From Corynebacterium sp. TAE3-ERU12 (GTDB lineage: Bacteria > Actinomycetota > Actinomycetes > Mycobacteriales > Mycobacteriaceae), in contig NZ_JAHUTM010000001.1 in assembly GCF_019209905.1 (NCBI RefSeq), positions 496,001 to 560,000 of the forward strand: a DNA stretch of 64,000 bases, read 5' to 3'. Within the stretch, counting starts at the first letter, position 1; each line of letters opens with the position of its first letter. Below are positions 43,472 through 53,877 of this stretch, one piece after another. A model generated the notes under the pieces. That model ran no database searches. It was not told the origin of the DNA and was given only the letters and a program-made list of their open reading frames with translations. Both the position numbers and the translations under genes were made by a program.

Positions 43472-45832
43472 ATGGAGCAGCACAATAATCCCGCCCCGCA
43501 CAGTCCGACGAGCACCCCTAACCCCGACGCTTTTGGCAGTTCAGGCGATCTTGTCGATGGTTTGAACCCCCGCCAGCGCGAAGCGGTTGTGCATACCGGT
43601 GCGCCACTGTTGATTGTTGCCGGTGCTGGTTCAGGTAAAACGGCGGTGCTCACACGGCGGATTGCGTACCTCATTGCCCACCGTGGGGTGCATCCGGGCC
43701 AGATTTTGGCGATCACCTTCACGAATAAGGCCGCCGCTGAGATGCGGGAGCGAGTTAGTGGCCTGGTTGGTCCAGAGGCCGCCCGGATGTGGGTGTCGAC
43801 CTTCCACTCCACCTGTGTGCGTATTTTGCGCACCCAGCATGCGTTGATTGATGGGCTGAACTCGAATTTCTCCATCTATGACGCTGATGATTCGCGTCGG
43901 CTGCTGTCCATGATCGCCAAGGACATGGATCTTGATACGCGCCGTTTCACCGCCCGGGTGCTGTCCTCGCGGATTTCGAATCTGAAAAATGAGCTCATTG
44001 ACCCTGACCGTGCCGCCAGTGACGCAGCGACGACACGTAACCCGTTCGATGAGACCGTCGCTGAGGTTTTCGCCGAGTACCAGCGCCGGCTGCGGGCTGC
44101 CAATGCTCTTGACTTTGATGACCTCATTGGTGAGACGGTGCGTATTTTCCGTGATTTCCCGCAGGTTGCGGAGCATTACCGACGGCGGTTCCGCCACGTT
44201 TTAGTCGATGAGTACCAGGACACTAACCACGCCCAGTACGCCCTGATTAGCGCCCTCGTCGGCAAGGGGGACCAGGCCAGTGAGTTGTGTGTGGTGGGGG
44301 ACTCCGACCAGTCGATTTACGCCTTCCGTGGGGCCACCATCCGCAATATTGAGGAGTTCGAGCAGGACTACCCGAATGCGCACACAATCCTGCTGGAACA
44401 GAATTACCGCTCTACCCAGACGATTCTGTCGGCTGCTAATGCGCTGATTTCGCGCAATGACAACCGCCGGGAGAAGAAACTGTGGACCGACCTGGGGGAT
44501 GGGGAACGCATCCGGGGCTTTATCGGCGATAACGAACATGATGAGGCTCGTTTCATCGCCAATGAGATCGACAATCTTGTGGATCGCGGTGAGGCGAACT
44601 ACAGCGATATCGCCGTGTTCTACCGCACCAATAATGCCTCCCGTGCGCTTGAGGACGTCATGGTGCGCTTGGGGGTGCCCTATACCGTCGTCGGTGGCAC
44701 TAAGTTCTACGAGCGTCGTGAAGTCCGCGATATCGTCGCCTACCTGCGTGCGATCTCGAACCCGGATGATGATGTCTCCCTGCGCCGCATTGTCAACGTG
44801 CCCCGCCGTGGCATTGGTGATAAAGCCCAGGCAGCTGTGGCACTGCACGCCGAGGACACCGGAACGTCATTCGGCGCTGCTTTGCGGGCAACTGCCCGTG
44901 GGGAAGTGGGGTTGGTGTCCTCGCGCGGAAAGTCCGCCATCACGAAGTTTGTGCAGCTTCTCGACGAGCTCACCGAGTCCGCGCAGCACGGCGATATCGG
45001 CGACGTGATTGAGGACATCGTGGAGCGCACCGGCTATCGCGCCGGGCTGGAGACCTCTAATGACCCGCAGGATGCGACCCGGCTGGATAACCTGAACGAG
45101 CTTGTCTCCGTCGCCCGTGAGTTCAGCGCTGAGGCCGATATTGCGGTCGCCGCCGCTGAGGATGCGGGTCTGCCTGCGGTTGAGGAAGGAGAGCCCGAGC
45201 CGGGTAGTTTGCAGGCATTCCTGGAGCGAGTTTCGCTTGTTGCCGATGCGGACCAGATCCCTGAGGACGGTAAGGGGGTTGTCACGCTGATGACCTTGCA
45301 TACTGCAAAGGGCCTGGAGTTTCCGGTTGTGTTTGTCACCGGTTGGGAAGATGGCCAGTTCCCGCACCTGCGTTCGCTGGGGGAGCCGAAGGAGTTGGCG
45401 GAGGAACGTCGCCTGGCTTATGTGGGTATTACCCGTGCACGCAAGCGCTTGTACCTGACTCGGGCGCAGACGAGGGCGTCGTGGGGTACGCCGCAGCACA
45501 ATCCGCCGAGCCGGTTTTTAGGGGAAATCCCGGAGGACCTGATCGAGTGGCTCAATGAGGGCCGACCCAGCTGGACGGGCTCTGGTGGTGCTGGTGCTGC
45601 CTTTGGTCGCGGTACTGGCGCTGGCGGCGGCCGTGCCGGAGCCCCTAGCCGCAGCCGGAATAATGCCTTGGAACTCTCAGCTGGGGACCGGGTGGTGCAC
45701 GATAAGTACGGCCTGGGCACCGTGGTGTCGGTTGATGGGGTGGGGGCGCGGCAGACCGCCACGATTGATTTTGGTTCTGCCGGCAAGGTCCGCCTGATGC
45801 TGCTGGGCGGACTGCCGATGGAGAAGCTGTAA
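43472..45832 (+). CDS. pcrA: ATP-dependent DNA helicase PcrA/UvrD1
   Basis: 3'-5' SF1A helicase for repair and replication restart (786 aa). It has the Q motif GLNPRQREAV, Walker A GAGSGKTAVL, Walker B LVDEYQDTNHAQY, motif III GDSDQSIYAFRGA, motif V TLHTAKGLEF and motif VI EERRLAYVGITRARKRL. A Gly/Ala/Arg linker (SGGAGAAFGRGTGAGGGRAGAP) leads to a C-terminal Tudor-like domain (LELSAGDRVVHDKYGLGTVVSVDG) known to contact RNA polymerase. The length is normal. Confidence 0.95.
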   Translation: MEQHNNPAPHSPTSTPNPDAFGSSGDLVDGLNPRQREAVVHTGAPLLIVAGAGSGKTAVLTRRIAYLIAHRGVHPGQILAITFTNKAAAEMRERVSGLVGPEAARMWVSTFHSTCVRILRTQHALIDGLNSNFSIYDADDSRRLLSMIAKDMDLDTRRFTARVLSSRISNLKNELIDPDRAASDAATTRNPFDETVAEVFAEYQRRLRAANALDFDDLIGETVRIFRDFPQVAEHYRRRFRHVLVDEYQDTNHAQYALISALVGKGDQASELCVVGDSDQSIYAFRGATIRNIEEFEQDYPNAHTILLEQNYRSTQTILSAANALISRNDNRREKKLWTDLGDGERIRGFIGDNEHDEARFIANEIDNLVDRGEANYSDIAVFYRTNNASRALEDVMVRLGVPYTVVGGTKFYERREVRDIVAYLRAISNPDDDVSLRRIVNVPRRGIGDKAQAAVALHAEDTGTSFGAALRATARGEVGLVSSRGKSAITKFVQLLDELTESAQHGDIGDVIEDIVERTGYRAGLETSNDPQDATRLDNLNELVSVAREFSAEADIAVAAAEDAGLPAVEEGEPEPGSLQAFLERVSLVADADQIPEDGKGVVTLMTLHTAKGLEFPVVFVTGWEDGQFPHLRSLGEPKELAEERRLAYVGITRARKRLYLTRAQTRASWGTPQHNPPSRFLGEIPEDLIEWLNEGRPSWTGSGGAGAAFGRGTGAGGGRAGAPSRSRNNALELSAGDRVVHDKYGLGTVVSVDGVGARQTATIDFGSAGKVRLMLLGGLPMEKL

Positions 45833-45849
45833 AACCGGGCAGTACCGGG

Positions 45850-46362
45850 CTATTTCTGCTTCGGCTTTTTGGCGGTGATCCAGGTGGTGATGGTGACCTT
45901 CTGGACAACCGTGTCGCGCTTATCGCGCAGTTCGATGGTGACCGGCAGGTCTTGGCCGCCGGATTCGACAGTGATCTCGTCGAAATTCGGCAGGTCTGCG
46001 GTGGCCACTGCGGTCAGGCCGCCCTGTGAGATGGTCACATAGCGCACGTCCATAGCCTTCGGCACCCACCGGTGGGTGGTAGGCACGGAGGCTTCACACA
46101 GCATGCCCATAGCCACTTCGGCGACATTGCAGCCGGCGATGGCGTGGAAGGTGTGGATATGGTTTTGCACTCCCCACCACTTCGGTGCGGTGACCACGGC
46201 ACGGCCGGGTTCCATTTCCCGCACGTGCGGCAGCACCGTACCGAAGTAGGGCGCGATGAGGCAGGTGCCGAAGGAGAAAATACGGGTGCCTACCAGCGGC
46301 ACCTTGGAAACCTTCTGCCAGCCTTTGAGCGTTCCGGTCGGCTTATCCAGTGCATGAGTCAT
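45850..46362 (-). CDS. DUF4442 / hotdog-fold thioesterase-like protein
   Basis: 170-aa protein with the hotdog-fold pattern of the DUF4442 family: VGTRIFSFGTCLIAPYFGTVLPHVREMEPGRAVVTAPKWWGVQNHIHTFHAIAGCNVAEVAMGMLCEASVP, where a long central helix follows the substrate loop. Family members are thioesterase-like, but no substrate is established. ATG 46362 (MTHALDK) is preferred because a -10 lies 6 nt upstream. Its promoter overlaps the terminator of the upstream M23 gene. Confidence 0.8.
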   Translation of the reverse strand: MTHALDKPTGTLKGWQKVSKVPLVGTRIFSFGTCLIAPYFGTVLPHVREMEPGRAVVTAPKWWGVQNHIHTFHAIAGCNVAEVAMGMLCEASVPTTHRWVPKAMDVRYVTISQGGLTAVATADLPNFDEITVESGGQDLPVTIELRDKRDTVVQKVTITTWITAKKPKQK

Positions 46363-46403
46363 GGGAAAAAGGTAGCCCACGTGCCGTGGTTGGCGCGTGG
46401 GCT
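46363..46403 (-). terminator. M23-gene terminator overlapping the next promoter
   Basis: AGCCCACG (46374-46381) pairs with CGTGGGCT (46396-46403), with extra inner GCC/GGC pairs. On the minus strand the stem is followed by ACCTTTTTCCC. The same bases hold TACCTT (46374-46369), a -10 that ends 6 nt before ATG 46362 of the DUF4442 gene. Confidence 0.65.
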
Positions 46404-46429
46404 ATGGGATAAAACCTTGGTGAGGTGGC

Positions 46430-47374
46430 CTAGAACAGGTGTAGGCCGTGCTCAGCGAGCCACACCAGGGGGTCAATCGGGCCGAGACCGTCGGGGTGCA
46501 CCTCGAAGTGGAGGTGGGTGCCGGTGGAGAAACCACGGTTGCCCATACCGGCGATGGTCTGGCCGGCGACGACGCGCTCACCGACGCTGACATAAATGGA
46601 TTCGATGTGGCCGTAGACGGTCACCAGGCCATTATCGTGCTGTACGCGCACCCACTGGCCAAAGCCCTGGGCCGGGCCGGCGTCGATAACAGTGCCGTCC
46701 ATGACCGACAGGATCGGGGTGTTGGTGACATTGGCGATGTCGATGCCGTTGTGCATCGTGCCCCAGCGGGCGCCGAAGCCAGAGGTCAGAGTGCCTTCAG
46801 TGGGCAGCACAATCTCGGGGGCACGGTCGGCGAGGTCACGCATGATGCGCTCATGGTTGTACTGCAGGGCAGTCATCAGCTGCGAGGTCAGGTTCACCGC
46901 GGGGCGGAAATTCTGCACCGCAACGACGGTGGGCACATTGTCGTTGGCGGTGGCTTCGTTGTGCTTGATGACCTTGACAGTGGCCGGCTCCGGCTGCGCC
47001 GCGGCGGCCGAGCGGGCGGCGGTCTTGGAGGTCTGCGCCATCGGGGTGGCAGTGTGCGACATCGTCGGCTGGTCGCCCTGCTTGGCGGCGGTGGCCTTCG
47101 GGGTAACCGTGACCGTGGTGGTCGACTTGGCCGGGGCGGTGGTCTTCGCTGTCGTGGTGGCCTTCGCCGAGGTCGTGGTCTCCGACTCGGTCTCGGGCGT
47201 GCGCTGCTCAGCGGAGCTCTTCGCGGAGGAGGAAGGGGTGTCGGCGGCGGCGACGCTAAAGCTAGCGGCGGTCACTGCGGCAGTGGTGGCAGTCACCATA
47301 GCTACGCGGCCGATAGTGGAGCGGTTCTGCTTGCGGTGTGCTCCGCCTTGGGTCCGCACGCTGGAAGCTCCCAC
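46430..47374 (-). CDS. Secreted M23 (LytM-type) peptidoglycan peptidase
   Basis: 314-aa exported protein. A basic n-region and hydrophobic stretch end in VAAA/DT near residue 44 (Sec signal). A long Thr/Ala/Lys-rich wall-spanning linker (about 45-130) follows, then a LytM domain at about 190-305. Zinc ligands are H208 and D212 in HNGIDIA and H289 in HLHFEVH, with H287 as catalytic His. The GTG start has GAGGTG upstream. The gene corresponds in position to C. glutamicum and M. tuberculosis M23 genes near pcrA. MtrA, which controls related envelope hydrolases in C. glutamicum, is a plausible regulator. Confidence 0.9.
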   Translation of the reverse strand: MGASSVRTQGGAHRKQNRSTIGRVAMVTATTAAVTAASFSVAAADTPSSSAKSSAEQRTPETESETTTSAKATTTAKTTAPAKSTTTVTVTPKATAAKQGDQPTMSHTATPMAQTSKTAARSAAAAQPEPATVKVIKHNEATANDNVPTVVAVQNFRPAVNLTSQLMTALQYNHERIMRDLADRAPEIVLPTEGTLTSGFGARWGTMHNGIDIANVTNTPILSVMDGTVIDAGPAQGFGQWVRVQHDNGLVTVYGHIESIYVSVGERVVAGQTIAGMGNRGFSTGTHLHFEVHPDGLGPIDPLVWLAEHGLHLF

Positions 47375-47770
47375 TTAGCACCTCATTGACTCATAGAAAT
47401 TTCGTACGACATGCGCGGTGATGATCTCTGCACCTGAGTGCTTTGTAACCGCGTCGTTATCTTCGACTGCTTAGAGTAACGATACGAGCTCGGCGGGGCA
47501 ACCCAATTCGCTATTCCGTCAGATATATCTCTCACATCCTGCTTTACCTCGGACTTTTTTGAAACTTGTGGTGCAGGTGGTGCTTATGTGGCGCGCTGGA
47601 TGCGGTGCTGTGGCAAACCTCACGAGACGGTGGGGCAGCCGCAGACCCCCAAAAGCAACCAATTGATAACGGTCAGTCTCCGCGCGCCCAGGGTTGCCTG
47701 TCGCACCCGTCGTATAACGTGGCCGCTAGATCCCCACCAAACACAGCAATCTCATTTCAGGGTGGGGAAT
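47375..47770. other. Divergent promoter region of the M23 peptidase and perM
   Basis: 396 bp without a gene. GTAAC occurs at 47445-47449 and 47476-47480, with an inverted GTTAT at 47456-47460; such GTAAC-type repeats are reminiscent of MtrA sites. A GATATATC-type palindrome lies at about 47520-47530. No riboswitch or small gene is recognised. Confidence 0.35.
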
Positions 47771-49402
47771 GTGCACTCCACAGTAAGAAAGGGCAGCGGC
47801 GAGGTGAGCGACCAAGCGCGTAGAGGACCGGGTAACCGCTCCGGAAACCGACCAAGCTCGACACGACGTCGCGGCCGTGCCCGCACGACCGCACGACCCG
47901 AGCCGGCCGCAGCGACGGCGACCCCGGCACCGGAAACCACCGACCCGCGTCCAAAAAACACCACCCCGTCGCTGGCGGATCGAATCCGACGCTTCGGTTT
48001 GACCATTGCTACTGCCGACGGCATCGCGGTGCTGTTCATCATCACTATCGCGGTGCTGGGAGCGACCATCGCCGATGCCGGCATCACACCGCTACCGGCT
48101 GCGATTGCTGCGCAGTGGATGGTGTTGCAGATGTCCCCGGTGATTATCGACTCCATTCCGCTGGGCATTGTCCCTGCCGTTCCTGCGGCCTTACTTGTTG
48201 TCTTGACCGCCTGGCGGATTCGTCGGGAAGTTTCGGGCCCGGTCTCGGTGCGCGATATCCGGGTGCTGGCCGCAGTCGCGGTGGGTTCGCCCGTGCTGTT
48301 GACCATCGTGGCCTGGTTGATGCTGTGGGATGCCAGCAATGTGCTGGCGGTATCGCCACCGAATCTGCTGCATGCGGTGATCGCCGCGGTCATACTGCGG
48401 GTCATTGCGCTGACTGCTGGCCTTGGGCCAAAGCTACTTATTGCGTTGCTGCGCCGCCGTAATTTGCCGGAGTGGCCGGTGGCGTCGCTCAAGCTGGCCA
48501 CAGATATCACCCTGTGGCTGTGGGCAGCAGGCGCTGTTGTGGTGATTGCTTCGATGGTGTGGCATTTCTCCGGGGTGCGGGAGACATATGCCATTGCCGA
48601 CGGTTTCGGCGCCGCTATCGGTCTGAGTGTGTTGGCGCTGCTGTACCTACCCAACGCGGCGATGGCTGCGGTGGGCGTGTTTGCTGGCACGCCTGCTTCG
48701 CTGGGTATGGCCGAGGTGAGCCCCTTTGCTGTGGTGCCAGGCCATCTGCCGCCGTTGCCTGTTCTGGCTGCGATGCCGCAGAGCTATCACCCTGTTGCAA
48801 TGGCCATCCTGATCATTCCGGTCGTGGTGGTTGTGTGGCGTACTCGTGCGTTTATCCAGCGCACTGATCCACGTGCTCCTTACCTCATTGCGGTGGGGGC
48901 TGGTGCGTGTGCCGGTGTGCTGGTCGGTGCTGTGTCCTGGCTGTGCAGTGGTGTTGTTGGCTATTACGGGCCCTCTGGTTCGGACTGGTGGCTGGCCGGG
49001 GTGTTCGTGTCTGCCTGGGTTGCGCTGGCTGCTGCTGTGGTCACTGTGGTGTTGCGTGGTCTGCCGCGCCCGGCTGTGACTGTGGAACCTGCCGAGCCAG
49101 TTGCGGCCGACGAAACCGACGAAGCTGAGACCGACGCCGAAGCCGAAACTGACGTTGCCGATGAAGCCGACGCCGAAGCCGACACCGTCGATGAGGCCGA
49201 GGCCGTCGACGAGGAGGCCACCGACGCCACCGAGGCGGAGGACGCAGCAGAAGACACCGATGAGGCCGATACGGAACCTGCTGAGCCGGCCACGGAAGAT
49301 ACTCAGGACACCGCCGAACCGGAGGCCGATGACGCCCCCGCCGAGCCGGACGAACAACAGACAGACGACGGCGACGAATCACCGAACGAGTCGGAGAAAT
49401 AG
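47771..49402 (+). CDS. perM: PerM/DUF6350 cell-division membrane protein
   Basis: About 543 aa. A basic Arg/Ser-rich cytoplasmic N-terminus of ~75 residues precedes eight or more membrane helices (about residues 80-435), then an extremely acidic Glu/Asp/Ala-rich tail of ~110 residues. The membrane part and its place directly upstream of purN-purH match PerM (Rv0955) of mycobacteria, which supports divisome stability and persistence. GTG 47771 with AGGGTGG upstream is favoured; GTG 47804 is an alternative. The low-complexity acidic tail is its odd feature. Confidence 0.82.
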   Translation: MHSTVRKGSGEVSDQARRGPGNRSGNRPSSTRRRGRARTTARPEPAAATATPAPETTDPRPKNTTPSLADRIRRFGLTIATADGIAVLFIITIAVLGATIADAGITPLPAAIAAQWMVLQMSPVIIDSIPLGIVPAVPAALLVVLTAWRIRREVSGPVSVRDIRVLAAVAVGSPVLLTIVAWLMLWDASNVLAVSPPNLLHAVIAAVILRVIALTAGLGPKLLIALLRRRNLPEWPVASLKLATDITLWLWAAGAVVVIASMVWHFSGVRETYAIADGFGAAIGLSVLALLYLPNAAMAAVGVFAGTPASLGMAEVSPFAVVPGHLPPLPVLAAMPQSYHPVAMAILIIPVVVVVWRTRAFIQRTDPRAPYLIAVGAGACAGVLVGAVSWLCSGVVGYYGPSGSDWWLAGVFVSAWVALAAAVVTVVLRGLPRPAVTVEPAEPVAADETDEAETDAEAETDVADEADAEADTVDEAEAVDEEATDATEAEDAAEDTDEADTEPAEPATEDTQDTAEPEADDAPAEPDEQQTDDGDESPNESEK

Positions 49403-49410
49403 CTCCCAGG

Positions 49411-49416
49411 TAAACT
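49411..49416 (+). promoter_or_regulatory. -10 element TAAACT of purN
   Basis: TAAACT ends 7 nt before GTG 49424, implying a leaderless purNH transcript starting right after the perM stop. Confidence 0.5.
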
Positions 49417-49423
49417 CCTCGGC

Positions 49424-50043
49424 GTGACCTATAACCGTGGACCGCTGCCGCTTCGAGTCGTTGTGCTCGCTTCGGGAACCGGCACTTTGTTGCACTCACT
49501 TATCCAGCTGCTGGACCCGGAGAACGTCGCCATCGTCGCAGTCGGCGCTGACAAAGAATGCCCGGCAATCGCTAAGGCCACTGACGCCGGGTTGCCGACC
49601 TTCGTGGTGCCCTTCGATGATGCTGCCCGCGCCGACCGCGCCGGGTGGAATCGGCGCCTCCTAGCAGCAGTGCGAGACCATGCCCCAGACGTGGTTGTTT
49701 CCGCAGGCTTTATGCGCATCCTGGGCGAAGAGTTTGTGGCCGCCTACGCTGACCGCATTATCAATACTCATCCCGCGTTATTGCCATCATTCCCAGGCGC
49801 CCACGCGGTTGAGGATGCATTGGCCCACGGTGTGAAGGTCACGGGAACAACGGTGCATATCGTCGATAACGGTGTCGACACCGGACCGATTCTTGCGCAG
49901 CATGCTGTTCCTGTCGCCGATGATGATGATCGGGACAGCTTGCATGAGAAAATCAAGCAGGTGGAACGGCGGCTGCTGGCCGACGTGCTGACCACTATCG
50001 CAACCCGCGGTTACACGCGTGACGGACGAAAGGCGAAGTTGCA

Positions 50044-50047
<4 letters not shown>
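49424..50047 (+). CDS. purN: Phosphoribosylglycinamide formyltransferase PurN
   Basis: Adds the formyl group of 10-formyl-THF to GAR in purine synthesis (207 aa). It shows [15 protein letters not shown] (phosphate site) and the catalytic [27 protein letters not shown] and [17 protein letters not shown], with the Asn-His-Asp triad. The start is GTG. The stop overlaps the purH ATG (ATGA). Confidence 0.95.
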
Positions 50048-51615
<1,568 letters not shown>

Positions 51616-51620
51616 AATTG

Positions 51621-51658
51621 AAGGCCCAGCCTGCGTGTGAATCCGCGGGCTGGGCCTT
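51621..51658. terminator. Bidirectional terminator between purH and an acyl-CoA dehydrogenase
   Basis: AAGGCCCAGCC and GGCTGGGCCTT form an 11-bp stem. T-rich sequence follows on both strands between convergent genes. Confidence 0.85.
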
Positions 51659-51692
51659 TGCTATGCCCATATCGGGCAGCGTTAGTCGGGGA

Positions 51693-52859
51693 TTAGTCGG
51701 GGGTGTAGCCCAGGCGTCGGGCGGCTAGTTCCTGCAGGATTTCGACGGTGCCGCCGCCAATGCCGTTGATCCGGATATCTCGGTATTGGCGTTCGACCTC
51801 GGTGCCTTCCATATAGCCGTAGCCACCGAAGAGCTGCACAGCCTGGTTGGCTACCCATTCGCCGACTTCAGTGCCGGTGTTTTTAGCGAAGCAGGCCTCG
51901 GCGATGAGGTCGAATTCGCCGTTATCGGCCCGCTCTGCCAGGGTGCGGGTGTACACCCGGGCGATATCGATCTTCCGGGCCATTTCGGCTAGCAGCATCC
52001 GCACGTGCTGGCGGGCGATGAGGGGTTTGCCGAAGGTTGTGCGGTCTTTGGCCCACTGCACGCTTATGTCCAGGCAGCGTTGTGCGGCGCTATATGCCTG
52101 AACGGCCAGGCCGAGTCGTTCAGAGACGAAGGCCATGGAGATCAGTGCGAAGCCCATATTCTCCATGCCGACCATATTGCTGGCGGGAACGCGCAGGTCC
52201 TGCAGGGTGATATCGGCGGTATCAGAGCAGCGCCAGCCCATTTTGGCCAGTTTGCGGTTGACGATAAAACCGGGGTTGTCGTTTTCTACGACGAATAGGG
52301 ATATGCCTCGGCTGCCGGGGTTTTCCGTACCGCCGGTGCGGGCGGCAACGACGGTGAAGTCACCGCGAACTGCGGAGGTGATGTAGGTTTTCGCGCCATT
52401 AATGACGTAGTCGTCGCCGTCGCGGCGGGCGGTGGTGCGGATGCCGCCGACATCAGAACCGCCATCGGGTTCGGTGATAGCCAAAGAACCAATTTTGTCG
52501 CCCGATAGGGCAGGGCGAACATAGCGGTCGATGAGGTCCTGGTTGCCTGAGTGGACAATATGGGGACAGGAGATGGCACTGGTCATCAGGCTGGCTTGCA
52601 CGCCGCCAGCAGCACCTGCTTCGTGCATGGCTTCGGAGGCGATGAGCAGTTCTTTATAGCCGGCGCCGCCACCACCGACGGATTCGGGGAACTGTAAGCC
52701 CAGGATGCCGAGCTCACCGGCTTTTTTGGAGACTTCGCGGGGGATTTCTCCCTTTTCTTCCCAGTCGTCCTGGTGGGGCACAATCTCGGTTTCGGTGAAC
52801 TTTGTCACCATCTCGCGCAGGGCTGTGGCCTCTGCGCTGTTCCACAACGTCATATCCAT
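51693..52859 (-). CDS. Acyl-CoA dehydrogenase (FadE13-like)
   Basis: 388-aa flavoenzyme that oxidises acyl-CoA to 2-enoyl-CoA. It has the FAD and substrate signature SLAITEPDGGSDVGGIRTTA, YVINGAKTYITSAVRGDFTVVAARTG, DRTTFGKPLIARQHVRMLLAEMA and the C-terminal QLFGGYGYMEGTEVERQYRDIRINGIGGGTVEILQELAARRL. By context it corresponds to fadE13 of the mycobacterial Rv0971c-Rv0976c cluster. It is the last gene of the Atu-like locus, 14 bp after the TIGR03084 gene. Confidence 0.9.
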   Translation of the reverse strand: MDMTLWNSAEATALREMVTKFTETEIVPHQDDWEEKGEIPREVSKKAGELGILGLQFPESVGGGGAGYKELLIASEAMHEAGAAGGVQASLMTSAISCPHIVHSGNQDLIDRYVRPALSGDKIGSLAITEPDGGSDVGGIRTTARRDGDDYVINGAKTYITSAVRGDFTVVAARTGGTENPGSRGISLFVVENDNPGFIVNRKLAKMGWRCSDTADITLQDLRVPASNMVGMENMGFALISMAFVSERLGLAVQAYSAAQRCLDISVQWAKDRTTFGKPLIARQHVRMLLAEMARKIDIARVYTRTLAERADNGEFDLIAEACFAKNTGTEVGEWVANQAVQLFGGYGYMEGTEVERQYRDIRINGIGGGTVEILQELAARRLGYTPD

Positions 52860-52872
52860 GGGTCAGTCTCCT

Positions 52873-53679
52873 TTATTGATTTTTGTGCTGCTGGGCGCGG
52901 ACGACTGACTTCGGCGGCCCGGCGAAGGCTTGCGCAATTTCGGCCCACTGGGCGGCGACTGGGCCGGTGATATCGAGGTCGAGCTCGTCAAGTTCTCGGC
53001 GCTGGGTCACCATCAGGCAGAAGTCAGTGGCACTACCGGTGATGCGGTTGGTGGCATCCTCAGGGCCCCAGCTCCAGGTTTCGCCGTCGCTATGCACCTC
53101 GACGCGCACAGGTTCTTCCGGCGGCGCCAGCTCGTTGATTTGAAAACAAAATTGCTGGGTAATAACGCCGAGGTGGCTAATATCGCGCAGTGCCGCACTT
53201 GCTGGTCGGGTGCTGCCGACGGTGTCGTAGATGTCCTGGCCGTGCGCCCAGGTCTCCATAATGCGTGCGGTCACCATAGAGCGGGCTCGCATTGGCGGGC
53301 CGAACCAGGGGTAGCGCTCATTGAGGTCCGCGTTTTCCAGCTTTTCGGCTAGTTCATTGCGGCGGGTGCGCCAGCGTGTCAGGAGTTCTGCGGGCCCCAG
53401 CTTGGTGGCCTCGGCGGCGGTGTCGTCGGTAAGCGTGAAGGGCCGGGAGAGTGCGTCCTGGAAGTAGGGGGCAAACTCTTCGGCGCCGCCGAGCGCGGCT
53501 AGTGCGGCACCGTCAGTCCACCACAGGTGGCCGATCTGGTGAGCGATTGTCCACCCAACTGCTGGTGTCTCTAGCTGCCACTGGTCATCGGAGAGTGAGG
53601 CGACGAGGTTTTCTAGTGCCAGGCCTTCGCGCCGCAGTCGGTCGACAGCGGCGCTGTATTCAGGATCTTTGCTGTTCAT
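52873..53679 (-). CDS. TIGR03084-type metal-binding, DinB/mycothiol-enzyme-like protein
   Basis: 268-aa protein. The N-terminal DinB-like four-helix bundle has putative metal ligands in TIAHQIGHLWWTD and METWAHGQDIYD, the pattern of mycothiol-dependent isomerases and the TIGR03084 family. A C-terminal alpha/beta part (VRVEVHSDGETWSWGPEDATNRITGSATDFCLMVTQRREL) looks SCP2-like. It lies with acyl-CoA genes, as its family often does, so a mycothiol-dependent step on a CoA-pathway intermediate is conceivable. No activity is established. Confidence 0.8.
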   Translation of the reverse strand: MNSKDPEYSAAVDRLRREGLALENLVASLSDDQWQLETPAVGWTIAHQIGHLWWTDGAALAALGGAEEFAPYFQDALSRPFTLTDDTAAEATKLGPAELLTRWRTRRNELAEKLENADLNERYPWFGPPMRARSMVTARIMETWAHGQDIYDTVGSTRPASAALRDISHLGVITQQFCFQINELAPPEEPVRVEVHSDGETWSWGPEDATNRITGSATDFCLMVTQRRELDELDLDITGPVAAQWAEIAQAFAGPPKSVVRAQQHKNQ

Positions 53680-53877
53680 GACGGCTTTCTGGTGGGTGAG
53701 TTGCGTGGGCTGTGGTGGTTAGTTAAACACTCCCAAAGAGAAAAAACCAGCAGTTGTGCTTTTTTTAAAGAAAAAAGTTCTACCCGCAATAACTTTCTGG
53801 CTACCTAACTATTGTCTCAGGCGATCCACCCAGCTCAGCAGGTATTGCGGGGATAGACGCCCGAAATGCCTACCGGC
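53680..53877. promoter_or_regulatory. AT-rich region between tetR and the TIGR03084 gene
   Basis: Conspicuously AT-rich for this genome, with A- and T-tracts at 53738-53746 and 53759-53779. A weak AGCA/TGCT hairpin followed by six T on the minus strand (about 53742-53758) could end the tetR transcript. The promoter of TIGR03084-fadE13 should lie here. Confidence 0.4.

Noticed and set aside
47375..47600. c-di-AMP (ydaO-type) riboswitch before the M23 peptidase
   Set aside because: Such riboswitches precede wall-hydrolase genes in other Actinobacteria, but the conserved core sequence is not visible here.
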